In this document: in pieces, positions 1 through 8,151 of the stretch
Numbering within the stretch: position 1 is the first letter of the stretch
Layout of the letters: every line of letters begins with the position of its first letter
NCBI GenBank assembly: GCA_045592865.1
Contig: JAZNVP010000069.1
Span: 1-51,470, forward strand
Direction: 5' to 3'
DNA: 51,470 bases
Origin: RGIG9114 sp045592865
GTDB taxonomy: Bacteria > Bacillota > Clostridia > Oscillospirales > JAGBHD01
Made by a program: the position numbers and the translations under genes
Notes under the pieces: model-generated
What the model saw: only the letters and a program-made list of their open reading frames with translations
Told to the model about the DNA's origin: nothing
The model's database searches: none

Positions 1-83
1 CGTTGGCGCTACTGATTGCGGTGATCTATTCAACCAAATCGGAGTTCATAACAGAAATAAAAAGAAGATTTCATATTAGATAA
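1..83 (+). CDS. 3' end of an unidentified membrane protein (partial)
   Basis: Codons from position 3 to the TAA at 81-83 read as a hydrophobic stretch (LALLIAVIY) followed by a charged tail ending KRRFHIR. This looks like the last transmembrane helix and cytosolic tail of a protein whose body lies upstream of the window. Only 26 residues are visible, so the family cannot be named and the reading frame itself is not certain. Confidence 0.35.
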   Translation, partial: LALLIAVIYSTKSEFITEIKRRFHIR

Positions 84-92
84 AATATCCTA

Positions 93-121
93 TATACAAA
101 TCAGAAAAAATGTGATAAAAT
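93..121 (+). promoter_or_regulatory. putative promoter of the pfl operon
   Basis: TATACA at 93-98, a 17-nt spacer and TAAAAT at 116-121 form a plausible but weak sigma-A promoter, about 39 nt before the pflB start. No Fnr-like or Rex-like operator is obvious beside it. Confidence 0.35.
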
Positions 122-159
122 ATAAGAGTAAAACAGGTTAAAGAAAAGAGGATTTTTCG

Positions 160-2274
160 GTGAAATATAGATTTAATGAATGGGAAGGTTTTGAAAAAGG
201 AACCTGGATGAAGGAGATAAACGTCAGAAGTTTTATTAAGCATAACTTCACTCCTTACGATGGCAACGAAGATTTTCTTTGTGAGCCCACCGCGGCAACA
301 AAGGATCTTTGGAATCAGGTTTTAGAACTGAATAAAAAGGAACGAGAAGCGGGTGGCGTTCTCGATATGGACACGAAGGTTATTTCCTCTATCGTTTCTC
401 ATGCCCCCGGTTATATCGATAAAGAAAAAGAAACGATCGTCGGTCTGCAGACCGATAAGCCGTTAAAGAGAGCGCTTATGCCTTATGGCGGTATAAGAAT
501 GGCAGAGAAGGCTTGTTCTGAGAACGGATACGAGATCGACGAAACCGTAAAGGAATACTTCACAAAGCATAGAAAGACCCACAACGCAGGTGTTTTTGAC
601 GTTTACACGCCCGAAATGCGTGCCTGCCGTTCGAGTCACATTATAACGGGACTCCCCGATGCTTACGGAAGAGGCCGTATTATAGGTGACTATCGCCGCG
701 TTGCGCTTTACGGTGTTGACAGACTCATTGAAGATAAAATGGCTCAGAAAGAGACTACCCGCTCAACGATGTTTGAGAACATCATAAGAGCGAGAGAGGA
801 ACTCTCGGAGCAGCTTCGTGCGCTCGAGGACCTCAAAACTATGGCGAAAAGCTACGGATTTGATATTTCCCGTCCCGCAAAGGATACAAAGGAAGCAATT
901 CAGTGGACCTATTTCGGATATCTCGCAGCGGTTAAGGAGCAGAACGGTGCGGCAATGTCGCTCGGAAGAACCTCAACCTTCATAGATATCTATGCAGAGC
1001 GAGATCTCAAGAGGGGCGTTTATACCGAAGAAGAGCTGCAGGAGTTTGTTGACCACTTTATAATGAAACTCCGTCTTATAAAGTTCGCAAGAACCCCCGA
1101 GTATAACGCGCTTTTCTCGGGCGATCCCCAGTGGGTTACCGAGTCGATCGGCGGTGTTGCGGTCGATGGAAGACATATGGTTACTAAGATGTCTTACAGA
1201 TACCTTCACACCCTTCATAATCTTGGTGCGGCTCCCGAGCCGAATCTGACGGTGCTCTGGTCGGTAAATCTTCCCGAAAACTTCAAAAGATTTTGCGCGA
1301 AGGTTTCTATCGAGACCTCGTCGGTTCAGTATGAGAACGACGATATTATGCGTTTCCACCACGGTGACGACTATGCTATTGCTTGTTGTGTTTCCTCAAT
1401 GGTAATCGGAAAGGAAATGCAGTTCTTCGGCGCGAGAGCAAACCTTGCAAAGTGCCTCTTATACGCAATAAACGGCGGTGTTGACGAGATAACAATGAAG
1501 CAGGTGGGCCCCGAATACCGCCCGATAACAACGGAGTATCTCGACTATGACGACGTTATGAAGCGTTACGATGCTATGATGCAGTGGCTTACAGAGGTTT
1601 ACGTTAACACTCTGAATATAATTCACTATATGCACGATAAATACTGCTACGAAAAAATTCAGATGGCGCTTCACGACAAGGACGTTACCCGTTGGTTTGC
1701 AACGGGAATTGCAGGTCTTTCGGTTGTTGCCGACTCGCTCTCTGCAATTAAATACGCCAAGGTAAAGCCCATCAGAAACGAGCAGGGCATTGCTGTTGAT
1801 TATGAGGTAGAGGGCGATTTCCCCAAATACGGAAACGACGACGATAGGGTTGACGAGATTGCTTATAACATCGTTCACAGATTTATGGAGCATATCAGAA
1901 AGAACCACACCTATCGCGACAGTATTCCTACCACCTCGATCTTAACCATTACTTCAAACGTTGTTTACGGTAAAAACACCGGTGCAACACCCGACGGAAG
2001 AAAGCAGGGCGAGGCATTCGCACCCGGCGCCAACCCGATGCACAGGAGAGACACAAACGGTGCGGTTGCATCTCTCTCGTCGGTTGCAAAGCTTCCCTTT
2101 ATCGATGCCAAGGACGGTATTTCGAACACCTTCTCGATAATCCCCGGCGCACTCGGAAAGGACAATAGAATTTTCGTTGGAGATATAGATATAGATCTGG
2201 ACTGCACGTCGGGCGGATGTTCATCCCCCACACTTTTTGAAGGTCTGGACGATAATGCGAAAGGAGAAAACTAA
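160..2274 (+). CDS. pflB: Pyruvate formate-lyase core subunit, lacking the glycyl-radical domain
   Basis: Catalytic body of formate C-acetyltransferase (pyruvate + CoA to acetyl-CoA + formate). Starts at GTG with AGAGG about 8 nt upstream; the N-terminus (WEGF-KG-W) matches E. coli PflB, supporting this start. The catalytic cysteine pair is present at about Cys409-Cys410 in IACCVSSM. It is 704 residues against about 740-760 for the family, and the missing part is the C-terminal domain with the RVSGYAV glycyl-radical loop. After ALGKDN the family sequence stops and about 34 unrelated residues follow, including CTSGGC and an acidic stretch, before TAA. The radical domain is the next gene, overlapping by one base (TAATG), with an AAAGGAG ribosome site inside the last codons. 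This core should therefore be inactive without the small partner. Confidence 0.95.
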   Translation: MKYRFNEWEGFEKGTWMKEINVRSFIKHNFTPYDGNEDFLCEPTAATKDLWNQVLELNKKEREAGGVLDMDTKVISSIVSHAPGYIDKEKETIVGLQTDKPLKRALMPYGGIRMAEKACSENGYEIDETVKEYFTKHRKTHNAGVFDVYTPEMRACRSSHIITGLPDAYGRGRIIGDYRRVALYGVDRLIEDKMAQKETTRSTMFENIIRAREELSEQLRALEDLKTMAKSYGFDISRPAKDTKEAIQWTYFGYLAAVKEQNGAAMSLGRTSTFIDIYAERDLKRGVYTEEELQEFVDHFIMKLRLIKFARTPEYNALFSGDPQWVTESIGGVAVDGRHMVTKMSYRYLHTLHNLGAAPEPNLTVLWSVNLPENFKRFCAKVSIETSSVQYENDDIMRFHHGDDYAIACCVSSMVIGKEMQFFGARANLAKCLLYAINGGVDEITMKQVGPEYRPITTEYLDYDDVMKRYDAMMQWLTEVYVNTLNIIHYMHDKYCYEKIQMALHDKDVTRWFATGIAGLSVVADSLSAIKYAKVKPIRNEQGIAVDYEVEGDFPKYGNDDDRVDEIAYNIVHRFMEHIRKNHTYRDSIPTTSILTITSNVVYGKNTGATPDGRKQGEAFAPGANPMHRRDTNGAVASLSSVAKLPFIDAKDGISNTFSIIPGALGKDNRIFVGDIDIDLDCTSGGCSSPTLFEGLDDNAKGEN

Positions 2275-2516
2275 TGGCAGCAACAAACGAACAGATAGAT
2301 AATCTGGTTTCGCTTCTTGACGGATACTGCGAAAAGGGCGGACACCATCTTAACGTTAACGTTTTCACCAAGGAGACCCTTCTCGATGCACAGAAGCATC
2401 CCGAGAAATATCCTCAGCTCACCGTAAGAGTAAGCGGATATGCCGTTAACTTTATAAAACTCACAAAAGAGCAGCAGGATGAGGTCATCTCGAGAACCTT
2501 CCACGATAAGATATAA
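2274..2516 (+). CDS. Stand-alone glycyl-radical subunit of pyruvate formate-lyase
   Basis: An 80-residue protein homologous to the last 65 or so residues of PFL (LLDGYCEKGGHHLNVNV, then RVSGYAV, then ISRTF). The radical glycine is about Gly55. Its ATG overlaps the pflB stop codon, and AAAGGAG sits 6-7 nt upstream, so translation is probably coupled. It resembles GrcA/YfiD, the spare radical domain of enteric bacteria. The difference is that the large neighbour here has no radical domain of its own, so this protein looks obligatory rather than a repair part. It should be activated by the PflA encoded immediately downstream. About 15 N-terminal residues (MAATNEQIDNLVS) precede the conserved region. 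Confidence 0.93.
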   Translation: MAATNEQIDNLVSLLDGYCEKGGHHLNVNVFTKETLLDAQKHPEKYPQLTVRVSGYAVNFIKLTKEQQDEVISRTFHDKI

Positions 2517-2525
2517 CAAAAAACG

Positions 2526-2551
2526 GCCGAGATCCCCAAGGGGATTTCGGC
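2526..2551 (+). terminator. hairpin between the radical subunit and pflA
   Basis: GCCGAGATCCCC and GGGGATTTCGGC form a 12-bp stem with one G-U pair and an AA loop, followed by TTGATTTTA. The T-tract is broken, so it probably acts as a partial terminator or mRNA-stabilising hairpin that lowers pflA output relative to the abundant lyase. Confidence 0.65.
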
Positions 2552-2572
2552 TTGATTTTAAAGGAGAAAACT

Positions 2573-3322
2573 ATGAAAGGGCGCATACATTCTTATGAGA
2601 CCTTCGGCACGGTTGACGGGCCGGGAGTCAGATTCGTTCTGTTTTTGCAGGGCTGTGTAATGCGCTGTCTTTATTGCCACAACCCTGATACCTGGGAGAT
2701 AGACGCAGGGAAATTAGTAACGCCCGAAGAGGTTATCGCGGAGTTTAAGAAAAACAAAGAGTTTTATAAAAGCGGCGGAATAACCGTTACGGGCGGAGAA
2801 CCTCTTCTGCAGATAGACTTTGTAACCGAGCTTTTCTCTCTTGCAAGAAAAGAGGGAATACATACCTGCCTTGATACCTCGGGGATTACCTTTTCTCCGG
2901 AAAGAAAGGAAATTTTTGAGGAGCTTTTAAAACACACGTCGCTTTGTATGCTCGATATCAAGCATATAGACAATGAAAAGCATAAGGCTCTGACAGGGCA
3001 CGGCAACAAAAATATCCTTGAGTTTGCCTTGTTCGTTTCGGAAAAAGGCGTTCCGCTATGGATAAGGCATATAATCTTAGACGGATACACCGACGGGGAA
3101 AAAGACCTTTTGGCTCTCGGCGAGTTTATAGGAACACTCGGAAGCCTTCGGGCAATCGACGTGCTTCCCTATCACACGATGGGGGTCCATAAATACAAGG
3201 AACTCTCAATACCCTATAAATTAGAGGGCGTTTTACCGACAAGCCTTGAAAAAGCGGCAGGCTGCAAGGAGATAATTTTAGAGGGAATAAGAAAAACGAG
3301 AAATAAAAAAAGACCGATTTAA
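2573..3322 (+). CDS. pflA: Pyruvate formate-lyase activating enzyme (radical SAM)
   Basis: A 249-residue activase that uses S-adenosylmethionine and a [4Fe-4S] cluster to make the glycyl radical on PFL. The cluster ligands Cys28, Cys32 and Cys35 are visible in GCVMRCLYCHNP, with GGEPLLQ (the GGE motif) further on. The ATG at 2573 is chosen because AAAGGAG lies 6 nt upstream and the protein then begins MKGRIHSYETFGTVDGPG, as in the family. Lying directly after the split lyase, its substrate should be the 80-residue glycine subunit, alone or docked on the core. Confidence 0.95.
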   Translation: MKGRIHSYETFGTVDGPGVRFVLFLQGCVMRCLYCHNPDTWEIDAGKLVTPEEVIAEFKKNKEFYKSGGITVTGGEPLLQIDFVTELFSLARKEGIHTCLDTSGITFSPERKEIFEELLKHTSLCMLDIKHIDNEKHKALTGHGNKNILEFALFVSEKGVPLWIRHIILDGYTDGEKDLLALGEFIGTLGSLRAIDVLPYHTMGVHKYKELSIPYKLEGVLPTSLEKAAGCKEIILEGIRKTRNKKRPI

Positions 3323-3335
3323 ATCGGTCTTTTTT
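3305..3335. terminator. bidirectional terminator
   Basis: AGACCGATTT/AAATCGGTCT (3311-3330) is a perfect palindrome flanked by A6 and T6, serving pflA on the plus strand and the converging gene on the minus strand. The pflA stop codon is inside the stem. Confidence 0.85.
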
Positions 3336-3336
3336 A

Positions 3337-3675
3337 CTATCTTGCGATCTGCGAACGTTCTGCAACCTTTCTGAGATAGATGCATTTGTTGAGAAGATCA
3401 ATAATAAGTGTGCGATCAACAAGGTTCTGATCGCTTATTACTTTGAGATAAAACTCGACCTCAACGGCGCTCTGAATAGCATTGCAGGTGAAGGAATATA
3501 TTTCTCCCGGCTGTTTAAAAAGTGTTGCCTTATAAAGATTTATACCAATGTTGCAGCAGCTTTTAAGAAGCATTGTTGAAAGGTCCTGATAACCCGAGGT
3601 TCTCAGTTTTTCGCAGGCTTCGAAAGCCGCGTTCGTGAAAATATAAGAGTTTTCAATAACGGTTTTGTTCATCAT
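3337..3675 (-). CDS. four-helix bundle protein (23S rRNA intervening-sequence family)
   Basis: A 112-residue, largely helical protein that fits the four-helix bundle family: N-terminal NKTVIENSYIFTNAAFEACE, then LLKSCCNIGINLYKA where relatives have L-R-S-x-SIG-N-E-A. Start ATG-ATG with GGGAGG upstream. The family is found inside 23S rRNA intervening sequences and as the Avd accessory of diversity-generating retroelements, but neither rRNA nor reverse transcriptase is nearby, so this is a free-standing copy. Molecular function is unknown. It converges on pflA through a shared terminator. Confidence 0.6.
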   Translation of the reverse strand: MMNKTVIENSYIFTNAAFEACEKLRTSGYQDLSTMLLKSCCNIGINLYKATLFKQPGEIYSFTCNAIQSAVEVEFYLKVISDQNLVDRTLIIDLLNKCIYLRKVAERSQIAR

Positions 3676-3726
3676 AATAAAGGTCCTCCCTTTGCCAATG
3701 AAGATATTTTATCACGAATATTTGGA

Positions 3727-4308
3727 TTAGTCAATAATTCTGATTTCTTTAATTACAGGCTGATTTTCTGCCTTAACGGTTCCGTTGGAATCGGTAACTG
3801 GGGTGTTTTCGCAGATAGCGTCAACTATCTCTATTCCCTCGGTAACGAAGCCGAAAGCGGCATACTTTCCGTTAAGATGCGCAGAATTTTCGTGAACGAT
3901 GAAAAACTGCGAGGACGCACTGTCGGGGTCGTTGGCACGTGCCATCGAAATAACGCCTCTTACGTGAGAGATGGTGTTGGAAACGCCGTTCTCGTAAAAC
4001 TCGCCCTTAATGGTCTTGTCCGACCCGCCGGTTCCGTTACCCTCGGGGTCGCCGCCCTGAATCATAAAGCCTTCGATTATTCTATGGAAGGTAAGGCCGT
4101 TATAAAAGCCCGATTTTGCGAGGTTAACAAAATTTGCAACGGTTATGGGTGCGGTATCGCCGTCAAGCTCGACCTTGATAACGCCATAGTTTTCAACTTC
4201 GATCTCAGCGTGGTGTTTTCCTGTTAACTTTTCGGGATTTGAATTACAACCTGCGAAAAGCGAAAAACACATAACAATCGCGAGAACAGAAGAAATTATC
4301 CTTTTCAT
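3727..4308 (-). CDS. Cyclophilin-type peptidyl-prolyl isomerase, lipoprotein
   Basis: A 193-residue peptidyl-prolyl cis-trans isomerase. The signal peptide ends in a lipobox (LFAGC, Cys21), so it should be lipid-anchored on the outer face of the membrane and help fold exported proteins. The cyclophilin core is complete: FHRIIEGFMIQGGDP with the catalytic Arg, then MARANDPDSASSQFFI and GKYAAFGFV. Start ATG has AAGGAG about 9 nt upstream. It is monocistronic by layout. Confidence 0.92.
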   Translation of the reverse strand: MKRIISSVLAIVMCFSLFAGCNSNPEKLTGKHHAEIEVENYGVIKVELDGDTAPITVANFVNLAKSGFYNGLTFHRIIEGFMIQGGDPEGNGTGGSDKTIKGEFYENGVSNTISHVRGVISMARANDPDSASSQFFIVHENSAHLNGKYAAFGFVTEGIEIVDAICENTPVTDSNGTVKAENQPVIKEIRIID

Positions 4309-4479
4309 TTTTTATATCTCCTTATACTAAACTGAAACCATTATACCAAAAGAAAATCAAAAAAGATAGAACTTTTTATAATATTTAATGAAATTTTTGT
4401 GAATTGGCGGACAAAACTAAATATATATGGTAAAATACGGAATATAAAATAATAAGAAATACCGAAAAGAGATGAAAAA

Positions 4480-7416
4480 ATGTTAAAACTTGAAAACATA
4501 TCCAAGGTTTATAGCATTGGCGATACCACCGTAAAGGCGCTTCAAGAGGTCAATCTCGAATTCAGAAAGAGCGAGTTCGTGTCAGTCCTCGGTCAGTCGG
4601 GCTGCGGTAAAACGACCCTGCTTAATATCATCGGCGGACTGGACGCATATTCGGACGGCGACCTTTATATCAACGGAAAATCAACCAAGGAATATAAGGA
4701 CAGAGACTGGGACGTTTACCGTAACAGAAGAATAGGCTTTGTTTTTCAGAATTACAACCTGATTCCTCATCAGTCGGTTCTTCAGAACGTTGAACTTGCG
4801 CTCACCCTTTCGGGTGTTTCTCCCGCCGAAAGAAAGAGAAGGGCAAAAGAGGCGCTGGGTAAGGTAGGTCTTTCGGATCAGATAAATAAAAAGCCAAATC
4901 AGATGTCGGGCGGTCAGATGCAGAGGGTTGCAATAGCGAGAGCTTTGGTCAACGACCCCGAAATAATTCTTGCCGACGAACCGACGGGAGCGCTCGATAG
5001 CGAAACCAGTGTTCAGGTTATGGAGATATTGAAGGAAATTTCTAAAGACCGCCTTATAATAATGGTAACCCATAACCCCGAACTTGCTGAAAAGTATTCC
5101 TCGAGAATAATAAAGCTTCTCGACGGTAAGGTCATCAGCGACACCGACCCCTATAAAGAGGAAAAGGGGGAAATTAAGCATAAGTCGGAAAAGAAAAAAG
5201 CGATGTCATTTGCAACCGCAACGGGCCTTTCGCTTAATAACCTACTCACCAAAAAGGCAAGAACCTTTTTAACAAGCTTTGCAGGTTCTATAGGAATAAT
5301 CGGAATAGCGCTTATTCTTTCGGTCTCGCAGGGTGTTCAGGCGTATATAGATTCAGTGCAGGAGGATACCCTCTCAACCTACCCGATAACCTTAGAGGCA
5401 GAGAGTGCCGACTACGGCGAAATTCTTAGTACAATTATGGGAGAGGTCTCCTCTTCGGGCGCTCACGAAAACGACGCGGTCTATTCTAACAGCACGATGT
5501 TTAAGTTTCTTAACGCCCTTAGCACAATGAATAAATATGAAAACAACCTTGGTGCATTTAAGGAATATCTTGAGAAAGACGACAGTCCCTTTTCTCCCTA
5601 TATAAGCGGCGTTAGTTATTCTTATGATTTCGACATCAACCTTTACAGTAAGGACTCGAACGACGAAATAATCAAGGCGGATATAATGGAACTCCTCACC
5701 GCCGTTTACGGAGACTCAATGAAGGAGATGCAGTCGACCTCAATGTCGATGATGCCCATGGGTTCGGGAATAAACGTTTTCGAGGAAATGCTTCCCTCGT
5801 TAAGCGGAGAACCGGTAAGCGAACTGCTTCGTGAACAGTATGACGTTGTATACGGTCACTGGCCCGAAAGCTATAACGAAATAGTGCTTGTCGTTAACGA
5901 AAACAACGAAATCGCAGACCTTAGCCTTTATGCTCTGGGACTTAAGACCCGAGAGGATATGATGGAGGCTATGGACGCGTATCTTAAGGGCGAGGAAATC
6001 AAAGCCGAAACAGAAAAATGGAGTTACGAGGAGATTACCAACAGGGAATACAGACTCGTCCTCCCGAGCGACAGATTTAAGTATAACGAGCAAACAGGAG
6101 AGTATCAGGATCTCACCGAAACCGAAACGGGACTTTCTCTCGTTTATGAAAAGGGCATTGTTTTAAAGGTTTCGGGAATTATAAGACCCTCTGAGAACGC
6201 CACCGCAACAATGCTCAAGGGCTCCATCGGTTACACCAAGCTTTTAACCGAGAAGGCGATAGCGGCTTCTGAGAATAATCTGATGGTCAAGGCTCAGCTT
6301 CAGGACGAAACGATAGATATCTTCACCGGACTTCCTTTCAAAACAAACGACTATAAGGAACCCTCGGCGGAAGAAAAAGCTGCCCTTATAACCGAATATT
6401 TCGGCGGCCTTGCGGCAGACGAGAAGGCAAATATTTATACCGATATAATGTCGACCCCCTCTAAAGAATACGTTGAGGGAGCTTTGTCTCAGGCGTTTTC
6501 AAATATGAGCAGAGCCGACATCCAAGCGCAGATAATCGAGGGTATAGCAGCGAGCGGTGAGGTCGATAAGTCCACCGCCGAGGAATATTTTGCCGATATG
6601 TCGGACGAAGACTTTATGAACTTTGCAGAGAGCAGATACCGCGAAATGATCGAGGCGAAATACAGAGAGTCGGTCAAGGCTCAACTCGCGCCTATGTCGA
6701 TAGAAATGCTCTCGGCGCAGTTCGATGCTATGATACCGACCTTCGACGGAGAGAAAAAAGCAAATCTTTATGACCTTTATATGCCGCCGACCGTTTCGGA
6801 AAGCACCCTTAAAGAAAACCTCAAAAAACTCGGAGTTGTTGATCTTGACAGTCCTTCTGCGATAAATATTTACACAAAGACCTTCGAGGATAAGGATTTC
6901 ATAACCGCCGAAATTGATAAATATAACGACGGAACAACCGAGGAAAACGAGATAAGATATACCGACTATATGGGTATTATGATGAGTTCAATAACCACCA
7001 TAATCAACGCCATTTCCTACGTGCTTATCGCCTTTGTTGCGATCTCTCTGGTGGTTTCGTCGATAATGATAGGAATTATAACCTATATCTCGGTGCTCGA
7101 AAGAACCAAAGAGATCGGTATTCTCAGAGCGATCGGTGCTTCCAAAAAGGATATCTCGAGGGTGTTCAACGCCGAAACCTTGATAGTGGGTCTTGCTTCG
7201 GGTGCGATCGGCATCGGAATGACGCTTGTTTTCAACGTGATAATCAATATTATTCTCCACGCCGTTACGGGAATACCCACCCTTAACGCAGTTCTTCCGA
7301 TGGCTGCGGCGGTAATTCTCGTGGTTATCAGTATGCTTCTTACCTTTATCGCGGGACTTATCCCCTCTAAAATAGCGGCAAAGAAAAACCCCGTTGAAGC
7401 ACTCAGAACAGAATAA
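4480..7416 (+). CDS. ABC transporter, ATPase fused to FtsX-type permease
   Basis: A 978-residue fusion. Residues 1-225 are a MacB/LolD-class ATPase: Walker A GQSGCGKT at 38-45, signature SGGQ at 143-146, Walker B ILADE with Asp166-Glu167, and an H-loop in VTHNPE. A transmembrane helix follows at about 265-285, then about 550 extracytoplasmic residues, then three C-terminal helices of the FtsX/MacB type (YISVLERTKEIGILRAIGAS is the characteristic loop). Such mechanotransmitting pumps export peptides or lipids or sense antimicrobials; the substrate is not predictable. No two-component system is adjacent. Start ATG lies after GAGATG; a weak promoter (GGACAA and TAAAAT at 4431-4436) is possible upstream. 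Confidence 0.9.
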   Translation: MLKLENISKVYSIGDTTVKALQEVNLEFRKSEFVSVLGQSGCGKTTLLNIIGGLDAYSDGDLYINGKSTKEYKDRDWDVYRNRRIGFVFQNYNLIPHQSVLQNVELALTLSGVSPAERKRRAKEALGKVGLSDQINKKPNQMSGGQMQRVAIARALVNDPEIILADEPTGALDSETSVQVMEILKEISKDRLIIMVTHNPELAEKYSSRIIKLLDGKVISDTDPYKEEKGEIKHKSEKKKAMSFATATGLSLNNLLTKKARTFLTSFAGSIGIIGIALILSVSQGVQAYIDSVQEDTLSTYPITLEAESADYGEILSTIMGEVSSSGAHENDAVYSNSTMFKFLNALSTMNKYENNLGAFKEYLEKDDSPFSPYISGVSYSYDFDINLYSKDSNDEIIKADIMELLTAVYGDSMKEMQSTSMSMMPMGSGINVFEEMLPSLSGEPVSELLREQYDVVYGHWPESYNEIVLVVNENNEIADLSLYALGLKTREDMMEAMDAYLKGEEIKAETEKWSYEEITNREYRLVLPSDRFKYNEQTGEYQDLTETETGLSLVYEKGIVLKVSGIIRPSENATATMLKGSIGYTKLLTEKAIAASENNLMVKAQLQDETIDIFTGLPFKTNDYKEPSAEEKAALITEYFGGLAADEKANIYTDIMSTPSKEYVEGALSQAFSNMSRADIQAQIIEGIAASGEVDKSTAEEYFADMSDEDFMNFAESRYREMIEAKYRESVKAQLAPMSIEMLSAQFDAMIPTFDGEKKANLYDLYMPPTVSESTLKENLKKLGVVDLDSPSAINIYTKTFEDKDFITAEIDKYNDGTTEENEIRYTDYMGIMMSSITTIINAISYVLIAFVAISLVVSSIMIGIITYISVLERTKEIGILRAIGASKKDISRVFNAETLIVGLASGAIGIGMTLVFNVIINIILHAVTGIPTLNAVLPMAAAVILVVISMLLTFIAGLIPSKIAAKKNPVEALRTE

Positions 7417-7430
7417 AACAGAATATAAAA

Positions 7431-7464
7431 AGCAAGGGCTTGGATAAAACTCCAAGCCCTTGCT
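7431..7464. terminator. bidirectional terminator after the ABC transporter
   Basis: A perfect 14-bp stem (AGCAAGGGCTTGGA and its complement, 6-nt loop) flanked by A-rich and T-rich runs on both sides. It also stops the minus-strand barstar transcript. Confidence 0.9.
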
Positions 7465-7485
7465 TTTTATTATTAATTATTTCCT

Positions 7486-7550
7486 TTATACTGTTTCGTA
7501 AAAAGAATTAAACGGGACGAAGATTCCGGCTAAAGATATCGTTAGTGTGC
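7486..7550 (-). pseudogene. relic of a toxin/immunity unit (3' end, degenerate)
   Basis: Downstream of barstar 1 on the minus strand, an open stretch with no start reads LAGIFVPFNSFYETV and stops at 7486-7488. It resembles the relic at 8152-8210 (LIFVTYDHYKTFYEIV) with three residues missing, including the DHY core. The bases after its stop (AAAGGAAATAATTAATAAT, 7470-7488) closely match the ribosome site and start of barstar 1, suggesting that a third barstar once followed and was cut off at the terminator. Confidence 0.5.
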
Positions 7551-7841
7551 TTAAGAAATTACTTCATAGTCAAAAGGGCAGGATGAATTCTTCCAAGCCT
7601 CTTTGTTTTCCTCAAGCATCTCGATGATCTGTTTAACGGTCGGCTTCAAATCCTCCGAAACACTGTTAGCGCCTATAACGGTTACAAAATCCTTTTCGCA
7701 ATCGCAACTTAACGAGTCCCAAAAAGCATCTAAATTTTCGCCGTAATACTCCGGAAAGCCTAAGTCTTTTTTTATACGCTGATGTAAATCGGTGTAGCTA
7801 TCACAATCGGTCAGATCTAATATTGCGGTTCTTTTATTCAT
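7551..7841 (-). CDS. Barstar-family ribonuclease inhibitor (copy 1)
   Basis: A 96-residue protein of the barstar fold: LDLTDCDSYTDLHQRIKKDL, then GFPEYYGENLDAFWDSL, the family core where the Tyr-Gly-x-Asn-x-(D/N)-A-(F/W) segment lies on the barnase-binding helix. Barstars block extracellular-type guanyl-specific RNases by plugging the active site. ATG with AAGGAG about 8 nt upstream, 12 bases after copy 2, so co-transcribed. About one third of aligned residues match copy 2, so they are diverged paralogues that could neutralise different toxins. No intact barnase gene is visible. Confidence 0.88.
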   Translation of the reverse strand: MNKRTAILDLTDCDSYTDLHQRIKKDLGFPEYYGENLDAFWDSLSCDCEKDFVTVIGANSVSEDLKPTVKQIIEMLEENKEAWKNSSCPFDYEVIS

Positions 7842-7853
7842 TTAATTATCTCC

Positions 7854-8138
7854 TTATACTATTTCGTAGGAAAAGTCGTTGAGATTATGTTTTTTGTTAA
7901 AATCTGTTTTTAGGTCTAATATTCTATGCATTACGGTCAGATCATTCTCAAAACTTTTGGGTAACGTATTTTCACCCCTTATAATAACCTTATCTGCATC
8001 GCATTCGGTTCGTAATAAATCGTGAAAAGCGTTCCAATTTTTCCCATACCACTCAGGAAAACCAAAGGCAATCCTTATTTTTTCGTGCAACGCTTCCAAA
8101 GTGTTGGATCCCGTTAAATCTAATTCAATTATTTTCAT
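7854..8138 (-). CDS. Barstar-family ribonuclease inhibitor (copy 2)
   Basis: A 94-residue barstar homologue: IIELDLTGSNTLEALHEKI and FGFPEWYGKNWNAFHDLL carry the fold's conserved core. Its ribosome site (AAGGAGAACC) overlaps the stop codon of the upstream relic that resembles the barnase C-terminus, which is the toxin-then-inhibitor order expected of such pairs. Retained without a toxin, it is best read as an orphan immunity gene. Cytosolic; no signal peptide. Confidence 0.88.
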   Translation of the reverse strand: MKIIELDLTGSNTLEALHEKIRIAFGFPEWYGKNWNAFHDLLRTECDADKVIIRGENTLPKSFENDLTVMHRILDLKTDFNKKHNLNDFSYEIV

Positions 8139-8151
8139 TAAGTGGTTCTCC

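Noticed and set aside
160..2516. pflB as a simple pseudogene or sequencing frameshift
   Set aside because: The second gene has its own ribosome site, start codon and leader, and the first has a novel tail; a single indel does not restore a normal PFL sequence at the junction.
3337..3675. Diversity-generating retroelement accessory (Avd)
   Set aside because: The four-helix family fits, but there is no reverse transcriptase, template repeat or variable repeat within the window.
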